A stretch of 64,000 bases of DNA from Spodoptera frugiperda (lineage: Eukaryota > Arthropoda > Insecta > Lepidoptera > Noctuidae): positions 9,459,788-9,523,787 of the forward strand of contig NC_064217.1 in the NCBI RefSeq assembly GCF_023101765.2, in the 5' to 3' direction. Positions within the stretch are counted from its first letter, which is position 1, and each line of letters starts with the position of its first letter. The position numbers and the translations under genes are program-made. The notes under the pieces were generated by a model that was not told where the DNA came from, did no database searches, and saw nothing but the letters and a program-made list of their open reading frames with translations. Below, piece by piece: positions 55,701 through 64,000 of the stretch.

Positions 55701-58700
55701 TGACACAAATTAAGTGCTTGTTAATCAGTAATGTTTTGCTGTTGTTTTATTTTTGTATGACATAAGTATTCTGTAGTTGAAATACTGAATGAAGAGCTCT
55801 TTGCCAGCAATGATCAACTTCCATGCCATTGCAATATTTTGGTCTCGCAGCATGTTACCTAACCGCATACAATACCTCATCAATACAGTCTCAAATGGAG
55901 CATATAACGCTGTGTGTAGCAACGCCTGTCTGCCTGCACTGGATGCAATAGGCGACAATGACTAACGCCTGCGGCCTGTGGGCGAATTTCGCAACGCCCC
56001 GACCCGCCGATGCCAATACGAATCGAGTCAAGGAGATAGGCACCGCTTTAAGATCGAAATCACTGTACAGTTAACCAGTGCGGTTGTATTTTTTTATCCT
56101 TATCTACTCGGGAGTCTAGACTGATAGAAACCGAACTACGATTAGATAGATGTACATGGGTTTTTCAAAATCGATATTTTATCATCATCTTTGTTTCAAT
56201 ACAATCGAGAGATCCAAAGTCCATAGTGTATCTGAATTTACAAGCGCTTGACTGACTTATTTCAGAGTGAGCAGAGATGGTAATGAACCAAAATTGAGTT
56301 CTCTGGTTACATATGCAACGTGTGTAGCAATTTCCCATCTGTACGCACATGGAATTTGTGTAAAAACCTCGCGTCACGAGCCACGCTTTCGCCCCATGAA
56401 CATGATCGTGTTGATACGACACGAATGGCAGAGCATCAGCTGTTCGAGTTATCTGCTTGCAATTAATTGCGATATCGCCCATTCATACCCGCTCTTATGT
56501 AGTTTCACAAGAAAGTGTTCCATTCTCTTACATTAAATAATATGTAGTTGTTGTTGATTTTATCATACTCTACCAAAACGATTGAGTTAAAAAACTTTGT
56601 ATTTTTGTATTTATAAGGAAAATTGTTCATATAAGGTTGAAAATGCCATATACAAGCCTCTTTCTCTAGACTAATCACGAGTACACGTCGAGCAAACAGT
56701 GTAATGCAAACGGGCCGACTAAAGTGAGTCAAGGTGAGTGCGCGACGTCACGCTTGTACTGTTGCTACCCGGATTATTGTACGGACCGGCGCCGGCAGGC
56801 CGAGGTGCGGTATACCTACTCTTGGAAACTCTCGCACCGCTTCCATCCACAAGACAACAACGCCCTACTACCAAAATGAACTCACTACCATTTAAGCATA
56901 GCGCACAAAACGCTATGACACCATTACACCGACGATATTGTTCCGACCGCCTAGCGACAGAATCACCATGTATCGTGCCGTACTAAAATATGTCATGTAT
57001 TATTATAATTATATGGCTATCCACCTACAGCATAGATAACCTGCGGTGATGCTAATATGGACGTCGAGCCACTAACAACACGAAACGTTAAGTACGATAT
57101 CACTCGTATTTTTTAATTAACATAATTACTTAAACATTTCCGTGTTACTGTATTGGCTCGTGATTGATTTGTTGTAAACAGTAAACAAAATTTACATGAA
57201 CAATCAACATGAACACTACCATTAAATTATTACATTCTAATGTTTTTCAGTTACTACCACTGGAATTTGTATATTTTAAATAACACGCAGTATGCTTCAA
57301 TATTTTTTTGCGCAAACGAGCCGAAAGTAAACTGCGGTTATTAAAAAAATCGGATTGAAAAAAATTTGAACAAAAGTATAAAAATTTCGTTATACTCTGT
57401 CTGTACGGTTCGTAACCCGCAGATTGCGTGTGCAAAAACAATGATCGACATTTGTTACCCAAAGGCCTATTATGGAAAAAGCGCGTTAAGCATCGAACAA
57501 TAAAAGTATTCGCGACCTCCCTCGAAATATCGAGTCCGATTTGAACCCTCTGTTGCTGTGCGGGTGTACATCGGAATTTGCCGGGTGGTTGCGGGCACGC
57601 GTCCCTGAAACACCCAGTCGATCGGTGCCAAGGTGTCCGACGGGTTACTAATTGCGTGTTAAAATTTACTTGACATCGCTCAACCTTCGTCGATGTCCAA
57701 TACACCGAGAGCCGCCTTAGCTGCTCGTTTGTTGTCGTACACAATAAACACTGAGAGATCTCATGTAGTTGGTCATTGTCCGCGATTTACTCGGAAACGT
57801 TCACGTTTACGTAGTTTCTCAGGTGGTCCTCTGCTTACAACCTTGTCACAGATAACCCCAATAGCGAAGTATTGAAAGTTTCGCGGGAATGGGGACGCGG
57901 CATGTCACCGCCGACTGTAGCAGCTTTGTTTAATTAATGAATCGTCGCCCGTTATTTTCTTTCATGAATGTTCGGCCAGTCTGAGTGATCGATTACAGAA
58001 TGTTTCACGTAACGGTTGATCTTTACAACTACATTTGCTTGTACTAAAGAATTACTAACTCTTTCAACACAAAACAAAACGCTTTCAGGCGAGTATTACT
58101 CAAAGGAGAAATAACAAATAAAATGAATACTAAAAAAAATCTTTGGATACTTAACAACCGATTAAGTTTGTAAAGAATTCAGCACTAAATGGAACACCAA
58201 GTAGATAATCATAGCAAACAGAATATATACACCTGTCACATTCACGGCACTAATGATGAGACAAATACATAGTTTATTTACTTAGTACAACAGGCGTGTC
58301 GGTGCCACTGAGTGGGTTAAAAACTAAGTCCTACATGTGTAACGTAAGTTAACGGTGTTTACTGTGAAATGTATGTCACGCCCATAACCCGTCTGATAAT
58401 AAAGTGTTTCAAGGAGACGATTAAGTAACTATATGACTTATTACATACACACTTGCGTGCACTATCCAATGCGAACACTTGAATTTTATCTCCATCTACA
58501 TAAGAACTAATTTTGAATCTCTCTTCTCGGCTTACTCGAATCACTTTTGTCGGTGACTTCAGCGTCTGAATGTCAATCATTTGTATACCTACTTTCCTAA
58601 AATTAACGATACGTTAAGTCATTGCGTAAGTGATCAATGATCATGGAAATTTCTTATGAAACACACTATAAAACATAGATATAATCACAAGATCAAAAAA

Positions 58701-61700
58701 CAAGGCAAATATTACAAAGTTACAACAGTAATTAAATATCCAAATTCAACACCATAATTTTCTGCGGTGTGCACATGTTAAATTGAAATAAATTGTAGCT
58801 TTCATTATCATATGGTGGAATAAATAACGTGTTATTATAACAAATAACATAAAAACCACCGGTAAGGTTTCAATAATTAAGTTGGGGCGTGTAGACTACC
58901 AGCCCGCGTACTAAGGGGCCTTATTATAAAACAATCGATTATTTCCCCCCACATAACTACTGAATATTATATTGAACGAGATGATATCATATCAGTGTAA
59001 ACGTCCTCACATGAACATAGGCCTCATGACTGCTGTCAGGTGTTGTCTAGAGGCCGCCCAGTTAAAAAAAAACTAATCTTTATCTTAATTATGACGTGAT
59101 AAGCTCGCAGCACCTGCTTATCCTTCTCACAATACGAATAATTATTATATTTCACGTGAAGAAATTAACATTTGAAAACAAGCAGCTTTTATTTCACCCC
59201 CGAAATAATGTCTTCATTCAATTTCGTGAGAAATATCATTTGTCGTCCCTTAATTAATTTCTAAGTTTGTTGGATATTATTGTGCTGCCACTCGCCGCTA
59301 ATTTTGGATTTTTGTCTCTCAGACAAGGAGAACTTGGCTCCCTTAATTTACATACAATGCTAACTAATTACTATTATTCATTTTGAAACGTCTGAAAGGA
59401 AAAATTACGACGTATCGAACAATTCAGTCGGCATATTTTTAATACCTATGTAAATCGTAGTAATAATGCGTTTTTTTTTTATGTAACATTACCTTACACG
59501 TGGCGAAACGATTGCCTTGTTCTATAATTATGTGTCATTGTGTGTTACAATGTTAGGGATCTTGGTAGGAAATAGATAGGTACGTCGATATACGGACCGA
59601 AGAATGATGTTACTGAAAAGTACTAACACATGTCTCTAAATTCTAACTTCTCTTCCACTTTTCTCCTTTACATAGTAAGCTGCTTTTAGCAGAATGAGGT
59701 TTAACCATTTCAGTGCTTAATTGACAGGTCGGTAGCCCATCTCTTATCCGTTCATTGCTGCAGATTGACCTATTTCCTTCAAGCTGCTATTGTATCTATT
59801 ATTATTGTCTGACTCGCACTTGTCTGGTTTTTCTCTCTTAAATAACAATCCCCGTTTAGTAATTGGATTGTGTCAGGGACGATCGGACCCAACACCGCCT
59901 TACCACGTAAGACTAGTGTTCTGTTCCTAAGTCAGATTATTTCAATGTGTTAGAACTTACAATTTTACCAAGTAAAGATTTTATTGCCTCGTGTAGTGTT
60001 ACGGTTACCTTGAAACTGACTATTGTTACTTACTGTAAAATTGAGGAATTGTTTGTTTTGTAATTGCTGAAACACGGACATTCAGAAACGTTATAAAACT
60101 TTAATAGCGGGTTTTCTAAATGCTACACAATAATTATCTAAGTACTAGAGAGGAACTAATCAGTATTAGTTAGAGTGTAAGTAGAAGACATCACAATACA
60201 CACTCCCATACATCTGATAGCACGGTACTCGGATGTACGGTGCAGTGCAGGTAATCACGTTTGTACGGTTACCGGCAATTAGCCGCCTGTGTTTTCTAGT
60301 TGGCCGTCTCGTGTAACTGCTGCCGACCTATGTAGCTGTTTGGGATTAGAAATTGGAAAAAAGAAAAACATTTCTAAGCCCATGACATGCTCAACTACAC
60401 GATAAAAGTCTAGTTGTCGTCATAATGTTACTGTGATATTTATTTGTTGCGCGGAACATAGTGGAGAACATCGGCGACCAATGTTAATAGTGTTGATTTT
60501 ACGATGATTACTTAGTTGCTAATATAAATGTTATCTCGGCGTTTCCCTAATAAAATAAGTCTATTAGTGGTGGTGTAAAAGGAATGAAACTGGGGTGGTA
60601 AACAGCCATCCTCGTTTAGTGCCTCTACAGTGAGCGTTAATCTCGTTTTTCGCAATTAGTTGGCGGCTGCCTCTATTGCCCACCCCGGAGGGGGTAAATA
60701 CGCTTCATCTTTTTTACTTTTTTGTTTTATATTTCTTTTTAAACAGAGTGTTTTTATGTCGGCCACATCTCGGCTGTGTTTCATAGGTTTTGCTCGATTT
60801 ACACAGTACGTACCCTGTCATTGAGAAACTGGTTTCAGTCCAGTCTTACGTGTTTATGAAGACTTTTAAACGTACCTAGAATATTTTAAGATGATGTGAT
60901 TTGTGTTCCAATATTTTAAAACGAAAATCCGTGAATGTTAACTGAAGAAGCGAGACATGGAGAGTATTTAAAAATAATAACTACAGGTTTGGTGGAAAAG
61001 TTAAAGTAATAATTTATAGCGGGTTCGACAAACTATTGTATTATGTACACGAGTGCGGGTCACCTTCAGGTCATTGATGTCACCTTGTTTCCGAAACTTG
61101 ATTGGCAACAGTTATCGCACACACAAACTTACTGACTTTCATTCATCATTGTTATTTCTGCGTTTCGTTTTCATTCTTAACTTCGCGTTTGTGAATAATA
61201 TCACCGAGAGAAATCGCATTTCAGTTGGGTAACAGCGCAGAGATATTATTACTCGTGTGTACCAGAAACAAAAAGTAACACGATTTTCTACCTTGTGCGC
61301 GTAACACGCGAAAATATAAATTATTTCTTATGTATAAGAGTGTTATTACTTCATATTTGCCTCGAAATATCCTTCAGTCAAGTAGGTGATTAACGTTACT
61401 TGTGTATTCATTCTCACAGTCGGTGCATGCAAGGCCGCTTACCCGACGAATGAATCAGCTGATGCCAGTCACTGATTCACTGCGCCGCTGCCGCACCGCA
61501 CCTTGCATTGTCTAACAGCTGACTTTGATGTTCCTTTACTAATATAGACATTTTGCATTCATATTCTCAACTCCCAGCTCCTTATACGAGTTTTCTAACG
61601 TGTTGCTTGTCTAGACGTACACTTTGTCTAGTCTTCAAATGGCGTTGTGGTCAACGGAGCGAATTGTTTTGGAAATTATTTAGTGCCCTCTAAAACTTCA

Positions 61701-64000
61701 GTAATAAAGAGAGAATTCACGATACCTTCTTATACGGCAAGAAACATATTGATATGTTGTTGACGGCCATATCTATTAAAGTATGTAATATATAATATAT
61801 TTTATCCATATAAATTACATTTAAAGTACTAACATACTTTATTCAGAAAACAAACAAACGATTATGGCGTTGTAAATGGTCGCAACAAATATCGCAATAC
61901 AGTTCCGTCCAGTGTTAAATACGAAAATAGGTTTGACCTAGCTGTTGTAATCGCGTGGGATTGCGGATGTATCACACAGGCTTACCCAGCCGGAAAAAAC
62001 TGGATACACCAATGCTCTTACCATTATAATGATGACTGAAAAATGCATGTTGTTGTTACATAATTCACCTCTGTCGTATAAACTCATATAATAGTTGTAT
62101 AAAGTCAGTTAACGAAGGGGTTGCAAATTCTATTGAAGCATATTTCGAGTCGAGATTTAAGGACAGTAAAACAATGGGTTTCCCATTCCCATTCGCAGTG
62201 GCGACGCTCAATGAGTCAGCTGATGTAGCAATGGCCTCAAGTGAGTCATTGCTGATCTCAAACAGATACGAATGTGCGTTGGATACGGCATGGCGACCGA
62301 GCTATCATCTGTGCAGTGAAAGCTGTACATGACGACATTATTTCAGTTGTTAACTATAAAGCCTGCATAAATACGACTTGATTGACAAGCTAACCAAATG
62401 TGACATCGTTGTTAAGAAACGTTGCATCATTACAATATATCAACCAAAATGCAACGCAGTTTGTTATAAACAATCGTAAGGAAAAATAATAAAAAATATA
62501 TTTAATGCAATAAATTGATTGTTTGCTAGATAAAAATGTAGTTAGTACGAAAAATAAATATGTAGTCTAAATGTTTGTCGCATCCATTTCAGAGTCCATT
62601 TCGGACATCATCGTTCGCAACAGGCTAATGCGTCCACAGATTTTGTAGCGTCCTTGTCATTAGCGACGTACTTGAAACGATTATATGTCCGAACCGAATG
62701 ATTGCCTCGTTAATTTCCTAACTTGCGTGTCACTAAGTTTTTTCGTGTCTGCTAAATCTTGCAATTATTTAATGTTAGAGGTGACAGGAGACAGGAAGTC
62801 AATGATTTGTTGGCAGTAACAACGAACCAAGTGTCGCCATGGACAATTGTTAAGATTGTAAATGATGTAACGATCAAGAACGGTTTCGATAAACAATCGT
62901 TTCTATGAGATGTAGGCTTACGCAAGTTTGACGTAATTGACGGACGCGGCATGAGTGCGGTGTGACGTGGAGAGTCGCGGGCGCCACTGCCGATAACCAC
63001 CCACTCTCGTTTTCGCGCTGACGTCGCCCGTGATAACTTGATTATTCGCGTTTTGTGCACTAACTAGATTAGTGCTACAAGCATTAGTGTGTGGATCAAC
63101 GGACATTGCACCTGCCACCCGCACGACGCCTACGTAGGACGATTCTCAGTAAATATACACGCCAAACAATTCTGAGAAGATTCGTATATCTGATTTATTT
63201 TGCTTATATGGCTGCTGATTTGCGATCGTGAATTCACAAGATATATTTATTCCGTTCCGTCCGTGCAAAGTCAAGTAGTTACAGAAGTAATCGGGGAAAA
63301 TTCATTTATCTGTTAATGTTTGTATAAACATCCGTTACTTGCGATATGCAGAGATCACCTTTGCTATAGTTGGCGGTCGGAGCGATGCCCGATAATCACC
63401 GCGTTATTGCGTCTATAGGTATGCAATATACCTATGTTATTATAGGCGTTTTGATAAGAAAACATCATACAAGTTGAGGAAAAAACGAATGTCTCACAAA
63501 TTCGAGATTTTAATTTAAGCATAGGCAATAATAGATTTAAATTTGGTGTACCTAGTACAGGAAAATAACGAACAGGAAAATGTCTATCAACTTAGAGCTT
63601 CCTCGTGGACAAAGTGAATATAAAATAAAGGAAGGTTTTTTTATTATAGGATTGTTACTAAAACGGAATCGTGAAACTTATCCTCATAATTACATTTGTA
63701 GTTCGGCTAACTGGTTTTTACCAATTTCGATAAATGTCAATTAGCATTCTATGCCGGCAACGTCTGCATCCGCCTTGTATGTATTAAATACTTATCAAAT
63801 TATTTAGTTGGCAACAAAACAATTTACGTGCAGCCTGGCATCCGGTAGGTGTCATTATTACCCGGCACTAGCTCAACTCAATTACCGTTTGACATTTAAA
63901 CCCAAAGGGCGTTGTTGGAGCGCCCTATCCATTTGGTAAGTAAACAGAGACAGTAGTATTGCTCACTCTTGTTAAGAATTACTCCTGAAGATGTTTTTGT
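52776..64000 (+). other. mnb: mnb third intron, incomplete at window end
   Basis: At least 11.2 kb of intron. No sequence encoding VYYAKKKRR after an AG acceptor was seen. The region is poor in dispersed repeats and has scattered GC-rich patches (53260-53340, 56740-56830, 57540-57660, 61430-61520) and paired TGAGTCA sites near 62212 and 62242. The longest open frame (57247-57744, minus) has no ATG. Confidence 0.6.

Noticed and set aside
56738..56986. 82-codon plus frame whose start looks like a signal peptide (RDVTLVLLLPGLLYG)
   Set aside because: The first codon is GTG and no ATG opens the hydrophobic part. The frame overlaps a GC-rich intronic patch and has no conserved motif.
57247..57744. 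165-codon open frame on the minus strand, one of the longest in the window
   Set aside because: It begins at TTG and contains no Met codon at all. It has no recognisable domain and lies inside an mnb intron. Chance is the simplest reading, although an exon cannot be formally excluded.
58089..58124. Possible next mnb exon: after TTTCAG one frame reads EYYSKEK, reminiscent of VYYAKKK
   Set aside because: That frame hits a stop after seven residues, and the frame that follows from a phase-0 junction reads differently. The expected KKKRR and acidic segment are absent.

Overview
The window reads as insect nuclear DNA, almost certainly from a moth and most likely a noctuid-like lepidopteran. It is AT-rich, has GT/AG introns and arthropod-style promoter motifs, and carries many short dispersed repeats of the kinds common in moth genomes: tRNA-related SINEs, palindromic MITEs and a GTCY-microsatellite element. 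The species assignment is inference from repeat style and protein similarity. There is no sign of bacterial, plasmid or phage DNA, and no CRISPR array, rRNA or intact tRNA gene was found.

Layout. (1) About 1-27.4 kb is a gene-poor, repeat-rich stretch. I recognise no protein-coding exon there. The best candidate for a real transcript is an orphan minus-strand first exon at 12347-12567. (2) 27.4-35.6 kb is a complete minus-strand gene for the mRNA export receptor NXF1 (Drosophila small bristles). It has ten coding exons whose splice phases all join, giving 610 codons with the full order RRM, LRR, NTF2-like, UBA-like. (3) 35.6-37.6 kb is an AT-rich divergent intergenic region. (4) 37.6-64 kb is the 5' part of a plus-strand gene for the dual-specificity kinase minibrain (mnb/DYRK1A). 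It shows two alternative first coding exons about 7.7 kb apart, both ending in phase 1. They join two shared exons that encode the conserved N-terminal region ending just before the first nuclear localisation signal. The last intron runs past the window end, so the kinase domain lies outside it.

NXF1 and mnb are divergently arranged, with start codons 2.66 kb apart. They have unrelated jobs (bulk mRNA export; dosage-sensitive kinase signalling), and nothing seen says they share regulation. The notable material is regulatory and structural: overlapping upstream ORFs in the proximal mnb leader, a UG repeat at the shared mnb acceptor, an intronic CpG-rich block, a 37-nt NXF1 micro-exon, a TTAA-flanked small element nested in a SINE, a fold-back repeat cluster near 8-9 kb, and repeat density falling sharply at the mnb locus. 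I did not find a convincing new multi-gene system.
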